Position numbers and translations under genes: made by a program | The notes under the pieces: model-generated | Database searches by the model: none | What the model saw: only the letters and a program-made list of their open reading frames with translations | What the model was told of the DNA's origin: nothing | Shown here: positions 34,775 through 43,824 of the stretch, piece by piece | Layout of the letters: every line of letters begins with the position of its first letter | Position numbering within the stretch: position 1 is the stretch's first letter | Assembly: GCF_000429545.1 (NCBI RefSeq) | Contig: NZ_AUCB01000038.1 | Coordinates: 1-44,816 of the forward strand | Reading direction: 5' to 3' | Source: Arenibacter certesii DSM 19833 | Lineage (GTDB): Bacteria; Bacteroidota; Bacteroidia; Flavobacteriales; Flavobacteriaceae | Length of the DNA stretch: 44,816 nucleotides

Positions 34775-36607
34775 TTACAGAGATTTAGAGTATCCCTCAT
34801 CTTCTTCTTGACTCTCTGCTAACTTACGTTCCAGTTCGGCTTGGAATTCTTCCATCACAGGCTTTACTGTTCCTTCTGGTAAATCTGCTATCTTAATGTA
34901 CATTAATCCATCTACCGAGTTATTAAAAAGGGGATCCACGTTAAAAGCCACTACTTTGGCATTTTGCTTAATGTATTTCTTTATGAGTACCGGTAGTCGA
35001 AGGCTTCCTGGTTCTACTTCCTCAATCAATTTGTCAAATTTGTTTAGATCCGCCTCGGTTTCATCAAATATAAAATCCTTGTCCGCATCTTTTAATTTAA
35101 CCTTAAATTCCTTTTTAGGTCTAATGTATTGGGCCACATAAGGGTCCCAATAATTGCTTTTCATAAATTCTATCATTAAGGACTTGGAGAAATTGGAGAA
35201 CTGGTTGCTGATACTAACCCCTCCAATTAAGTATTTGTGTTCTGGGAACCGTAGGGTAGTGTGTACAATGCCTTTCCATAATAGAAATAAGGGCATCGGC
35301 TTCTGCTGATACTCTTTAATAATATAGGCCCTACCCATTTCTATGGATTGTTGCATCATCCCATAAAGCTCGGGCTCAAATCGAAACAAATCTTGAAGAT
35401 AAAAACCGTCTATGCCGTGTTCCTTAAAAATTTCCGAACCCATTCCCATTCTATAGGCACCCACTATTACTTGCGCATCATCATCCCAAAGGAATAGGTG
35501 ACGGTAATAATTGTCAAATTCGTCCAGGTCAATAGATTTATTGGTGCCCTCGCCAATAGCTCTAAAGGTCACTTCTCGCTGCCGCCCAATTTCGTTTAAT
35601 ATAAAGGGCATGTCCGAGGCTTTGGCCAAGAACACTTCATAATTTTTACTTTGTAGCAGCTTACAGTCCTTCTCCCGTAATTTAGCTATTTCCTCCTGTA
35701 TAAGCTCCGTTCTAACTGCAGTGGCAATTTTCCTAGGCGCTTTAGGTATTTTTAAGCTTGTTGGAATTTGATTCAATAGACTCTCCTTTTCATAGGCGTT
35801 AGAGAGCATATAAGTCTTCCTGCGAAGCAGGTCTGTGAAGTCCGCTAATGTTTCCTGATCATTTTGGGTTTGCACAGAAATAGGTTGACCTATCCTTACT
35901 TTTATCACCCTATTCTTTTGTGTGGTAACTTCAGAAGGGAGCTTTGCAGTCCTAAACACGTCGCTTATCCTAGACAGGGTGTAAAATAGTCTACTGTTCT
36001 TTGCATGAAAGTAAATAGGTACTACCGGTACTTCTGCCCGTCTTATCAATTTTAAGGCGGCTTCCTCCCAGGGGCGGTCTACAATTAATTTTCCGTCCTT
36101 ATAGGTAGAAACTTCTCCAGCAGGGAATATTCCCAAAGGATGCCCGTCTTGCAAATGCTTCATTGCATTTTTAAACCCAGCTATACTGCTTTTGGCATCT
36201 TTATGGGTTTCAAATGGGTTTACAGGGAGAATATAGGGTGAAATAGGCTCTATCCGATTTAAAAGAAAATTAGCTATAATCTTAAAATCCGATCGTTGAT
36301 TCAATAATAATTTTAATAACAACACCCCATCTATCCCTCCCAAAGGATGATTGGAAATGGTGATATAGCTCCCTTGTTTTGGCAAGCGTTTAAAATCTTC
36401 CTCTGGAATTTCGAACTTTATTTTGTAATGGTCCAATATGGCATCTAGAAAGTCTACTCCGTCCAAATGCTTATTGCGATCATAGAAGCGATTAATGCTT
36501 GATATTTTGGTCACTCGCATTAACAACCAGCCTACAAACGTCCCAAGAAAGCCATAATTTTGAAGATGAATAGCCTTTGCTACCTCTTTTGCGGTTACTA
36601 ACCCCAT
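34775..36607 (-). CDS. Two-domain acyltransferase (PlsC-like plus GNAT/OlsB-like), OlsF-like
   Basis: 610 residues. Residues ~60-270 are a lysophospholipid-acyltransferase (PlsC) domain: H87-P-L-G-G-I-D93 and GIFPAGEVSTY (the FPEGTRS equivalent). The spacing between His and Asp is five residues rather than the textbook four. Residues ~310-500 are a GNAT-type N-acyltransferase domain similar to OlsB (YEVFLAKASDMPFILNEIGRQREVTFR, DDDAQVIVGAYRMGMG, SIEMGRAYI). This order matches OlsF, which makes ornithine or related aminolipids by N- then O-acylation. A role in aminolipid synthesis is therefore likely; which amino acid is used cannot be read. Confidence 0.8.
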   Translation of the reverse strand: MGLVTAKEVAKAIHLQNYGFLGTFVGWLLMRVTKISSINRFYDRNKHLDGVDFLDAILDHYKIKFEIPEEDFKRLPKQGSYITISNHPLGGIDGVLLLKLLLNQRSDFKIIANFLLNRIEPISPYILPVNPFETHKDAKSSIAGFKNAMKHLQDGHPLGIFPAGEVSTYKDGKLIVDRPWEEAALKLIRRAEVPVVPIYFHAKNSRLFYTLSRISDVFRTAKLPSEVTTQKNRVIKVRIGQPISVQTQNDQETLADFTDLLRRKTYMLSNAYEKESLLNQIPTSLKIPKAPRKIATAVRTELIQEEIAKLREKDCKLLQSKNYEVFLAKASDMPFILNEIGRQREVTFRAIGEGTNKSIDLDEFDNYYRHLFLWDDDAQVIVGAYRMGMGSEIFKEHGIDGFYLQDLFRFEPELYGMMQQSIEMGRAYIIKEYQQKPMPLFLLWKGIVHTTLRFPEHKYLIGGVSISNQFSNFSKSLMIEFMKSNYWDPYVAQYIRPKKEFKVKLKDADKDFIFDETEADLNKFDKLIEEVEPGSLRLPVLIKKYIKQNAKVVAFNVDPLFNNSVDGLMYIKIADLPEGTVKPVMEEFQAELERKLAESQEEDEGYSKSL

Positions 36608-36692
36608 GTATTAATGTGATTTGGTCGCCGCTAAGATAGGGAAAAACCTTTTAGCCAAACTTCTTTAATTCTTGTCACTGGTCTAATTGCCC

Positions 36693-37943
36693 TTATTTGG
36701 TTACCAATTGTATGGTTTCTTTACCTCTTTGTTCTAATAAAACCTCTCTTCCGTTCTGTAAGGAATCCAATACTTCCCCATTGAAATGCCTTACTGTGTA
36801 TAAAGAAACCCCTTCGTGGCAAGTCACTTTAAATCTACCTTCCAAGTGATTCAACAGGCTTTCTAACTTCCCGAATTTATTATCTACACAAACAGAGAAG
36901 CTAATAGCAGAACTCTGAATCAGGTCTACTTTCATCTTGTGATCATGTAGCATTTTAAATAATTCGCTAATACTATCCTCTACGATAAAGGAGAAGTCTA
37001 AGGAGGATAATTTCATTAATACCTGATTCTTTTTCACAATATAACAAGGGACCTTAGGCTCTATTCCTACACCTTTCCCTACAGTAGTACCTTTATCCAA
37101 TGGATTGATAAAGGATTTTACGTGAAGCGGTATTTTTTTGCGCTGTAATGGTTGTAAGGTTTTGGGATGTATTACAGAAGCACCGTAAAATGCAAGTTCT
37201 ATGGCTTCTCGGTAAGAAATGCTGTTCAAAAGTTGGGCGTCTTCAAAATACCTAGGATCGGCATTTAGTACTCCGGGAACATCTTTCCAAATGGTAACAT
37301 CGGTTGCATTAAGACAGTATGCTAAAATAGCTGCGGTATAATCTGATCCTTCCCTACCTAGCGTGGTGGTAAAATTATTTTCGTCACTACCTAGAAAGCC
37401 TTGGGTAATATTCAACTGTCGTTGATCTATGTTCCTATTTACATTTTCTTGGGTCTGTTCCCAATTCACTACTGCATCCCTATACTGGTCATTGGTTTTA
37501 ATAAGATTCCGTACATCTAACCAATTATTGGTAATACCTACCTCATTAAAATATGCACTTAGAATAGTAGATGATATTAACTCACCGTACCCTACTACTT
37601 GGTCATAAACGAAGCCGTGTTTTGGTGATTTATTCCAAGCCAAAAATCCTTGAACTTCATCAAAAAGAACTTTAACATCCTTGTAAACTGGATGGTTGGC
37701 ATTTGGAAAGAGGTCATTTAAAATCTTGGTGTGATAATCATATACCTCCTGCACACTAGCTTGTATCGCGTTCTTATCTGAGAAGTAAGCGTTAACAACC
37801 ACCTCCATGGCATTGGTCGTCTTTCCCATGGCAGATACCACCACAAGTGTATTTTTATGTCCTACCTGTTGCAAAACGTTTACAACGTTCTTTACTGCTT
37901 CGGCATCTTTAATAGATGCTCCTCCAAACTTAAAAACCCTCAT
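36693..37943 (-). CDS. lysC: Aspartate kinase
   Basis: 416 residues. Phosphorylates aspartate, the first step to lysine (and DAP for peptidoglycan), threonine and methionine. Kinase motifs: MRVFKFGGASIKDAEAV, VVVSAMGKTTNAM, TLGREGSDYTAAILA and WKDVPGVLNADPRYF. The C-terminal ~120 residues form the ACT regulatory region (MKLSSLDFSFIVEDSISELFKML). It is monofunctional, with no homoserine dehydrogenase. Its ATG overlaps the stop of the upstream GNAT gene (ATGA, 37940-37943), indicating coupling. Confidence 0.95.
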   Translation of the reverse strand: MRVFKFGGASIKDAEAVKNVVNVLQQVGHKNTLVVVSAMGKTTNAMEVVVNAYFSDKNAIQASVQEVYDYHTKILNDLFPNANHPVYKDVKVLFDEVQGFLAWNKSPKHGFVYDQVVGYGELISSTILSAYFNEVGITNNWLDVRNLIKTNDQYRDAVVNWEQTQENVNRNIDQRQLNITQGFLGSDENNFTTTLGREGSDYTAAILAYCLNATDVTIWKDVPGVLNADPRYFEDAQLLNSISYREAIELAFYGASVIHPKTLQPLQRKKIPLHVKSFINPLDKGTTVGKGVGIEPKVPCYIVKKNQVLMKLSSLDFSFIVEDSISELFKMLHDHKMKVDLIQSSAISFSVCVDNKFGKLESLLNHLEGRFKVTCHEGVSLYTVRHFNGEVLDSLQNGREVLLEQRGKETIQLVTK

Positions 37944-38419
37944 ATCCTTTCTAAAAATGTTTCAATTCCTTTTTCGTCTAAATGAACTACGTTCCAATCT
38001 CGCTTAACGTGGGCGCCCTTACTTTCATATAAGGCTATTGCAGGCTCGTTCCAATCTATCACCTCCCAATTAATACGTTTTACACCTAGCTTCTTTCCAT
38101 GTTCTACCACCTTTCTTAATAAGGCTGTTCCCAGACCACTACCTCTCATTTTTTCTGTAACTATTAAGTCTTCTAAATGAATGATTGGGCCTTTCCAAGT
38201 GGAATATCTTGGGAATAACAGTGCCATTCCTACAACACTGCCTTCGGATTCCGCTACATAACAATGAAATAGTTTCTTAGGGCCAAAACCATCCCGCTTT
38301 AGGTCTTCAACGGTGACTTCTACCGCATCATCTTCCTTTTCATATACCGCCAATTCCTTTATAAGCTGATGAACTTCAGCCATATCACTGGTTTGTGCGT
38401 CTCGAATACTATATTTCAT
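37940..38419 (-). CDS. GNAT family N-acetyltransferase
   Basis: 159 residues. GNAT fold: MKYSIRDAQTSDMAEVHQLIKELAVYE, then the strand-helix IIHLEDLIVTEKMRGSGLGTALLRKVV holding the acetyl-CoA loop (R-G-x-G-x-G/A type), and INWEVIDWNEPAIALYESKGA. It resembles spermidine/spermine or thialysine acetyltransferases (SSAT-like) in its EDLIV and WNEPAIALYES motifs. Substrate uncertain. It heads the GNAT-lysC transcript, with a -7 box TAACTTTG at 38446-38439. Confidence 0.88.
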   Translation of the reverse strand: MKYSIRDAQTSDMAEVHQLIKELAVYEKEDDAVEVTVEDLKRDGFGPKKLFHCYVAESEGSVVGMALLFPRYSTWKGPIIHLEDLIVTEKMRGSGLGTALLRKVVEHGKKLGVKRINWEVIDWNEPAIALYESKGAHVKRDWNVVHLDEKGIETFLERI

Positions 38420-38438
38420 AATTGTTACAAATAAAACA

Positions 38439-38446
38439 CAAAGTTA
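38439..38446 (-). promoter_or_regulatory. -7 box for GNAT-lysC
   Basis: Minus-strand TAACTTTG matches TAnnTTTG, 20 bp before ATG 38419. The nearest TTG upstream gives a 14-bp spacer, shorter than usual. Confidence 0.4.
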
Positions 38447-38478
38447 TAAATATAAAAAAACAATATTTAACGAAAACG

Positions 38479-38507
38479 TTGTAGTGTCACAAATTAACCG
38501 ATATTTG
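38479..38507 (+). promoter_or_regulatory. fbp promoter
   Basis: TTG (38479-38481), spacer 18 bp, GATATTTG (38500-38507), one mismatch to TAnnTTTG. It lies 24 bp upstream of the fbp ATG. Confidence 0.5.
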
Positions 38508-38530
38508 TGCTTAAATAAACAACCTTACCC

Positions 38531-39535
38531 ATGTTTCATAAAAACACTACGCTTGGAGAGTTTATTATCGAAAACCAATCGTCATTCCCATACTCTTCGG
38601 GAGAACTTTCCAAACTAATAAACGCTATTCGATTAGCTGCAAAAGTAGTAAACCATGAGGTGAATAAGGCCGGACTCGTAGATATTATTGGTAATGCAGG
38701 AGATATTAATATTCAAGGGGAAGACCAACAGAAGTTAGATGTTCTGGCAAATGAAAAATTTATTCAAACCTTAAAAAATCGAGAAATTGTCTGTGGTATT
38801 GCTTCAGAAGAGGAAGACCATTTTATTAGTGTCAATAGCAGTGATAATAAACACCAAAATAAATATATCGTATTGATCGACCCCTTGGACGGGTCTTCTA
38901 ATATTGATGTTAATGTTTCTGTGGGTACTATCTTTTCTATTTATAGAAGGGTTACCCCTCTTGGAACTCCGGTCACCATGGAAGATTTCTTACAGCCTGG
39001 GCGAGACCAGATTGCTGCTGGTTATATCGTTTATGGTACTTCTACCATGTTGGTCTATACCACTGGGGATGGAGTAAATGGCTTTACACTAAATCCAGCA
39101 TTGGGGACTTTTTATCTTTCGCATCCGAATATGGAATTTCCGGAGACCGGGAAAATCTATTCGGTAAATGAGGGTAATTATGTGCATTTTCCACAGGGAG
39201 TAAAGGATTATATTAAGTATTGCCAAAAAGAGGAGGGAGATAGGCCTTACACTTCCAGATATATTGGTTCTTTGGTTTCCGATTTTCATAGGAATATGAT
39301 AAAGGGAGGAATTTACATTTATCCTAAAAGCAGTGTTGCTACCGAGGGTAAATTACGGTTGTTGTACGAGTGTAATCCTATGGCTTTTATTGCTGAACAG
39401 GCCAAAGGGAAGGCCAGTAATGGGTTTAAAGCTATCATGGATATAGTGCCTACAGAATTGCATCAACGGGTACCGTTCTTTTGCGGAAGTAGGAGAATGG
39501 TGGAGAAGGCAGAAGAATTTATGAAGGTAAAATAA
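38531..39535 (+). CDS. fbp: Fructose-1,6-bisphosphatase, class I
   Basis: 334 residues. Hydrolyses fructose 1,6-bisphosphate in gluconeogenesis. Metal-binding and catalytic motifs: ASEEEDHF and the [19 protein letters not shown] block, then the substrate region [26 protein letters not shown] and [23 protein letters not shown]. Length and order match bacterial class I enzymes. It is transcribed alone from its own promoter and ends at a strong terminator (39541-39564). Confidence 0.96.
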   Translation: MFHKNTTLGEFIIENQSSFPYSSGELSKLINAIRLAAKVVNHEVNKAGLVDIIGNAGDINIQGEDQQKLDVLANEKFIQTLKNREIVCGIASEEEDHFISVNSSDNKHQNKYIVLIDPLDGSSNIDVNVSVGTIFSIYRRVTPLGTPVTMEDFLQPGRDQIAAGYIVYGTSTMLVYTTGDGVNGFTLNPALGTFYLSHPNMEFPETGKIYSVNEGNYVHFPQGVKDYIKYCQKEEGDRPYTSRYIGSLVSDFHRNMIKGGIYIYPKSSVATEGKLRLLYECNPMAFIAEQAKGKASNGFKAIMDIVPTELHQRVPFFCGSRRMVEKAEEFMKVK

Positions 39536-39540
39536 ATGAC

Positions 39541-39570
39541 AAAAGGAGCTCTGAGGCTCCTTTTGTATTA
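39541..39570 (+). terminator. fbp terminator
   Basis: AAAAGGAGC (39541-39549) pairs with GCTCCTTTT (39556-39564), 6 nt after the fbp stop. The A-rich left flank lets it work for the convergent TerB-like gene too. Confidence 0.8.
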
Positions 39571-39587
39571 TTCGTTAAGTTGATTAT

Positions 39588-40010
39588 CTATTTTTTCAGA
39601 AGATAAACGTAGTCTTCAAATGCTATCCTTCCGCTAAATATTTCGATAGATTTTTTTATTATAACCTCGGCAGCTTCCGATTTATAACCTAAACCTATAG
39701 CGTATTTAGTAATTAAAATGCGCTCTTGATCCTCTATAAAGTGATCTGCAAATATTATCCTGAAAAGGTCATATAGTCTTTCCAAACGATCTTCCGAACC
39801 AGTAGGTGGATTAATTGGGTATTTATTTTCCGATTTCATCACCTCTTTGTATTCTTCCTCAGTGATATCTAATTTATTGGCAAAACGGTCCAATAATTCT
39901 TTTTCCTCGGGATTAACTTCCCCGTCAACAGCAGCCAAAGTTGCAATAGCCGCAAAATGAGCTAAATTTCTTCTATGGGTACCACTACTGTATAGATCTA
40001 CAAAAGACAT
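39588..40010 (-). CDS. TerB-like protein
   Basis: 140 residues. All-helical, with the acidic motif ATLAAVDGEVNPEEKELLDRFA and later ADHFIEDQERILITKYAIGLGY, as in the TerB/DjlA-type fold of putative metal-sensing proteins. Tellurite resistance is the historic name of the family and is not implied; no ter operon is present here. Single gene with a -7 box (TATCTTTG, 40043-40036) 26-33 bp upstream. Confidence 0.82.
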   Translation of the reverse strand: MSFVDLYSSGTHRRNLAHFAAIATLAAVDGEVNPEEKELLDRFANKLDITEEEYKEVMKSENKYPINPPTGSEDRLERLYDLFRIIFADHFIEDQERILITKYAIGLGYKSEAAEVIIKKSIEIFSGRIAFEDYVYLLKK

Positions 40011-40256
40011 ATTTTATGAATTTATTATTTAAAAACAAAGATATAGGTTTTAGAAAAAGTTTGCCTTAAAACCCAATAATTATTTTGTAGTGGGTCTTAA
40101 GGTAAGGACTAGCATAATCTAAAACCTATTTTTCGTTATATCGTATTTCTAATATAATTTTCTAACTAAGGGTGTCTGTGGATTTGTGACTAGGCGCACT
40201 GAAAATTGCCTATTTCTAATTCCTGGATTAACCTAATCCATCATGGGCCAAATTGT

Positions 40257-41435
40257 CTACTGAAATGCTTGCATCCCGGTAATATCGGCGCCTGTGATTA
40301 ACAGATGGATGTCGTGCGTACCCTCATAGGTGATTACACTTTCTAAATTCATCATATGTCTCATTATACTATATTCCCCAGATATTCCCATGCCGCCCAA
40401 TACTTGTCGGGCTTCTCGGGCAATTTTTAGGGCCATATCCACATTATTTCTTTTAGCCATAGAAATTTGTGCGGTAGTTGCTCTTCCTTCATTTTTTAGT
40501 TGACCCAATCGAAAGGCTAATAATTGTGCCTTGGTAATTTCGGTAATCATTTCGGCCAATTTCTTTTGCTGTAATTGAGTTGCGCCAATTGGTTTCCCAA
40601 ATTGGATACGCTCCTTGGAATATCGCAATGCAGTGTCGTAACAATCCATTGCAGCACCTATAGCTCCCCAGGCAATTCCATATCTGGCAGAATCTAGGCA
40701 GCCAAGAGGAGCGCCTAATCCATTTTTCCCGGGTAAGAGATTCTCTTTGGGTACTTTTACATTGTCAAAAATTAACTCTCCAGTTGCGGAGGCTCGTAAA
40801 GACCATTTGTTATGGGTCTCTGGCGTGGTAAAGCCGTCCATGCCTCGCTCAACTATAAGGCCATGGATTCTGCCTTCTTCATTTTTTGCCCATACTACCG
40901 CAATGTCTGCGAAAGGAGAATTGGAAATCCAAAGTTTGGCTCCGTTTAAAAGGTAATGGTCTCCCATATCCTTAAACTTGGTTTCCATACCACCGGGATT
41001 GGAACCGTGGTTAGGTTCGGTAAGACCAAAACAGCCCATTAATTCTCCGGTCGCCAATTTAGGAAGGTATTTTTTTCGTTGCTCTTCTGTTCCATAGGTG
41101 AAAATGGGATACATGACTAAAGAAGATTGAACCGAAGCTGTGGATCTTACGCCGCTATCTCCTCGTTCTATTTCTTGCATAATTAATCCATAACTTATGT
41201 GATCTAGACCAGCGCCGCCATATTCCGCGGGAATGTAAGGGCCAAAAGCCCCAATTTCTGCCAGTCCAGCAATAATTTGGGTTGGGAATTCCGCCTTTTG
41301 GGCATACTCTTCTATAATGGGAGAAATATCACGTTTCACCCAAGTCCTGGCTGCGTCACGTACCAAGATATGTTCTTCGGACAGTAGGTCGTCCATATTG
41401 TAATAATCGGGGGCTTCAAATAAGTCGGGTCGCAT
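40257..41435 (-). CDS. Acyl-CoA dehydrogenase, glutaryl-CoA dehydrogenase-like
   Basis: 392 residues. FAD-dependent acyl-CoA dehydrogenase fold: CFGLTEPNHGSNPGGMETKF and WISNSPFADIAVVWAK in the FAD-binding beta domain, then RIQFGKPIGATQLQQKKLAEM and RQVLGGMGISGEY. The catalytic base is Glu371 in TYEGTHDIH. The C-terminal ITGADITGMQAF and KWSLRASATGEL match glutaryl-CoA dehydrogenase (lysine/tryptophan degradation) better than straight-chain enzymes. The assignment rests on these motifs by eye. It is a single gene. Confidence 0.87.
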   Translation of the reverse strand: MRPDLFEAPDYYNMDDLLSEEHILVRDAARTWVKRDISPIIEEYAQKAEFPTQIIAGLAEIGAFGPYIPAEYGGAGLDHISYGLIMQEIERGDSGVRSTASVQSSLVMYPIFTYGTEEQRKKYLPKLATGELMGCFGLTEPNHGSNPGGMETKFKDMGDHYLLNGAKLWISNSPFADIAVVWAKNEEGRIHGLIVERGMDGFTTPETHNKWSLRASATGELIFDNVKVPKENLLPGKNGLGAPLGCLDSARYGIAWGAIGAAMDCYDTALRYSKERIQFGKPIGATQLQQKKLAEMITEITKAQLLAFRLGQLKNEGRATTAQISMAKRNNVDMALKIAREARQVLGGMGISGEYSIMRHMMNLESVITYEGTHDIHLLITGADITGMQAFQ

Positions 41436-41504
41436 AGGATAGTTTTTAAATCAAAATAAGATAACAATAGTATAGTAAAAATATAACAATATTACATCTC
41501 CGCG

Positions 41505-42218
41505 TTACATTTTTAAGTAAAAATCCTTAGTCAAGGTTATGTAATCTTCAGTATAGCGATGGCGTTCCACTTCTATTATGAGGCTGTCTATTGCAGTTTC
41601 TGTTTTTTTAAACTGCATTTCTATTAAGCTACGTTTTATTTGTGCATCGGGAGTACCTTGTACATGGGTGATTCTTGCAGGAAAAAGATGGTGTGGGGCG
41701 GCCAATGAAAGAAATTCCTTTTCGTCCTTATACGGGATAATGGTTGAAAATCTACCCGTATCAGATAGCAGTTTTGATACACCCTCCAAAAGCTCCGTAA
41801 ATGGCAGAGATGCCCTTTGCCGGGCCATGTCGCGTGATTCATTTCCGCTAGAAACCATTTCAGAATAGAATGGGGGATTAGAAATTAGTAAATCATATTT
41901 ATCTTCTATCTCTTTGGCAAACTCATCTAGTCCGGCATGATAACAGAATAATCGATCGGCCCATGACGAGGCTTCAAAATTATCTACACATTGTTCATAA
42001 GCATCTTCGTCTATTTCAATGGCATCTATAGTATCGGCATCGCTTCTTTGTGCTAACATTAATGCAATAATCCCTGTGCCGGCACCTATATCCAAAATGG
42101 TGGTAGGGTGGTGTTCTATAGAAGTCCATGCGCCCAAAAGGACACCATCGGTTCCGATTTTCATCGCACATTGATCTTGATGAATTTCAAATTCTTTAAA
42201 CTTAAAGGGTTTACTCAT
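41505..42218 (-). CDS. trmN6: tRNA1(Val) A37 N6-methyltransferase
   Basis: 237 residues. SAM-dependent N6-adenine methyltransferase: FEIHQDQCAMKIGTDGVLLGAW, SAM motif ILDIGAGTGIIALMLAQ, and catalytic NPPF in YDLLISNPPFYSE. This is the YfiC/TrmN6 family, which modifies A37 of tRNA-Val. A -7 box (TATATTTG, 42266-42259) lies upstream. The neighbour 73 bp upstream is the sulfatase, with no obvious functional link. Confidence 0.92.
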   Translation of the reverse strand: MSKPFKFKEFEIHQDQCAMKIGTDGVLLGAWTSIEHHPTTILDIGAGTGIIALMLAQRSDADTIDAIEIDEDAYEQCVDNFEASSWADRLFCYHAGLDEFAKEIEDKYDLLISNPPFYSEMVSSGNESRDMARQRASLPFTELLEGVSKLLSDTGRFSTIIPYKDEKEFLSLAAPHHLFPARITHVQGTPDAQIKRSLIEMQFKKTETAIDSLIIEVERHRYTEDYITLTKDFYLKM

Positions 42219-42290
42219 TCCAATTCGGGGTTTGCTCTGCTAATGCTATTTTTAAAATCAAATATAGGGATTCACTTCAGTGTTTCTTGC

Positions 42291-43718
42291 TTAATCTACT
42301 CTTCCAACCTCCCTATTTTCTGTTCCCTCCAATTCTAACAGTGAGTCGCCTAGTTTTTGACGCATATTGTTAGCTAGTATTCTTATTTTTTCTACCACCT
42401 CGGGGTATTCTTTAGCTACGTTGTGGGTTTCACTTTTGTCATTTAATACATTATACAGGGCTATCTCTTCCAAATTAATCATTTTGTACTCTCCGGGAAT
42501 TCCGTCTTTTCCTAGTGTTTGACCCTCCATTGTTCTATAGGTGTGTGGGAAGTACATTTTCCACTTCCCATAGCGCACCCCATGTAGCTCATTTACTCTA
42601 TAGTAAAAGAAATAGGCTTCTTGAGGGCTCTCCGTGCTTTCGCCGATAAGTATTGGCCAAACACTTTTTCCGTCTATCGGTAATTTTGGCAACGGGGCTC
42701 CAGTAATTTCCGCTATGGTCGGTAATATATCTATGGCCATGACCGGAGTATCCAAAGTTCTGCCAGGAGTTAGTTTTTTTGGGTACTTTATAATAAATGG
42801 TTCTCGTTGACCGCCTTCCCAAGCGGTTCCTTTTCCTTCGCTAAATGGCAATGCGCTTCCTGCGTGATTGCCATAAGCCAACCATGGGCCGTTGTCTGAG
42901 GTGAATATAACTACGGTGTTATCTTCTAGTCCGTTCTTTTTTAAGGTTGCTAAAATCTGCCCTACAGACCAGTCAATTTCCATAATTACATCGCCATAGT
43001 GTCCGCGTTCCGATTTTCCCTTAAACTTATCGGATACAAATAATGGGACATGGGGTTGCGGATGTGCCACATATAAAAAGAAGGGTTGTTCTTTGTTACT
43101 TTCAATAAAAGCTACACTCCTCTCGGTAATCTGGGTTGTAAGGTCCGATTGGTCTGTTAAGGTATCCAGTATTTTTTCATTTTCGTAAAGAGGTAACGGG
43201 CCAAAATTGAAAACGGAGCCTTGTTGTGGGTGTAAAGGCCACATATCATTGGAGTAGGGGATTCCAAAATAATCATCAAATCCATGATTGTTGGGCATAA
43301 ACTTTTTATCGTCGCCTAAATGCCATTTTCCATACATTGCGGTGCGGTATCCAATGGATTTTAGCATTTTAGCGATGGTAGTTTCCTTGGTATTCAATCC
43401 TGTTTTGGCGTTGGGCATATAGGCATTATGGATGCCGACCCTGTTGGGGTAGCACCCGGTTAGGATTCCGGCTCTGGAAGCCGAGCATACTGCCTGGGCA
43501 ACATAAAAACTAGTTAGTTTAACCCCGTTTAGCGCCATATTATCTAGGTGCGGAGTGGCGATATCTGGCGCTCCAAAAGTCCCCAGATCCTGATATCCTT
43601 GATCATCCGTAAAAATCAAAATTACGTTTGGTGGGGTGTCTTGGATTTTCTTTTCTTTATTTTCGCTACAAGACAATAATAGGAGTATTATGGAGGGGAA
43701 TAGTAGTATTCGGAACAT
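42291..43718 (-). CDS. Lipoprotein sulfatase (S1 family)
   Basis: 475 residues. Lipobox ILLLLSC (C17), then the sulfatase core: NVILIFTDDQGYQDLGTFG (metal site D38, D39) and the formylglycine motif C78-S-A-S-R82 followed by AGILTG, with KWHLGD and the VVIFTSDNGPW metal site. Cys at position 78 would be converted to formylglycine. It acts in the periplasm or at the surface, probably on sulfated polysaccharides, but the substrate is unknown. No sulfatase-activating FGE or radical-SAM maturase is in this window: the FGE-fold protein at 12236-13033 lacks the catalytic cysteines. There is no polysaccharide-utilisation cluster around it. Confidence 0.92.
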   Translation of the reverse strand: MFRILLFPSIILLLLSCSENKEKKIQDTPPNVILIFTDDQGYQDLGTFGAPDIATPHLDNMALNGVKLTSFYVAQAVCSASRAGILTGCYPNRVGIHNAYMPNAKTGLNTKETTIAKMLKSIGYRTAMYGKWHLGDDKKFMPNNHGFDDYFGIPYSNDMWPLHPQQGSVFNFGPLPLYENEKILDTLTDQSDLTTQITERSVAFIESNKEQPFFLYVAHPQPHVPLFVSDKFKGKSERGHYGDVIMEIDWSVGQILATLKKNGLEDNTVVIFTSDNGPWLAYGNHAGSALPFSEGKGTAWEGGQREPFIIKYPKKLTPGRTLDTPVMAIDILPTIAEITGAPLPKLPIDGKSVWPILIGESTESPQEAYFFYYRVNELHGVRYGKWKMYFPHTYRTMEGQTLGKDGIPGEYKMINLEEIALYNVLNDKSETHNVAKEYPEVVEKIRILANNMRQKLGDSLLELEGTENREVGRVD

Positions 43719-43824
43719 GGTGTTGGTTTTAGGATGTTAAGTTTTAGATCCTGTTTTTAGATCTTAGCTAAAATAAGGAATTGTTAGTGGAATCTTGATT
43801 TTAGTACTGATACTAGTTGTTCAG

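Noticed and set aside
39588-40010. Tellurite-resistance function for the TerB-like gene
   Set aside because: The fold is shared by many proteins, and there is no accompanying ter operon here.
40224-40240. TGGATTA-ACC-TAATCCA perfect stem downstream of the glutaryl-CoA dehydrogenase-like gene
   Set aside because: It could be a terminator, but there is no T run on the minus-strand side, so I did not call it.
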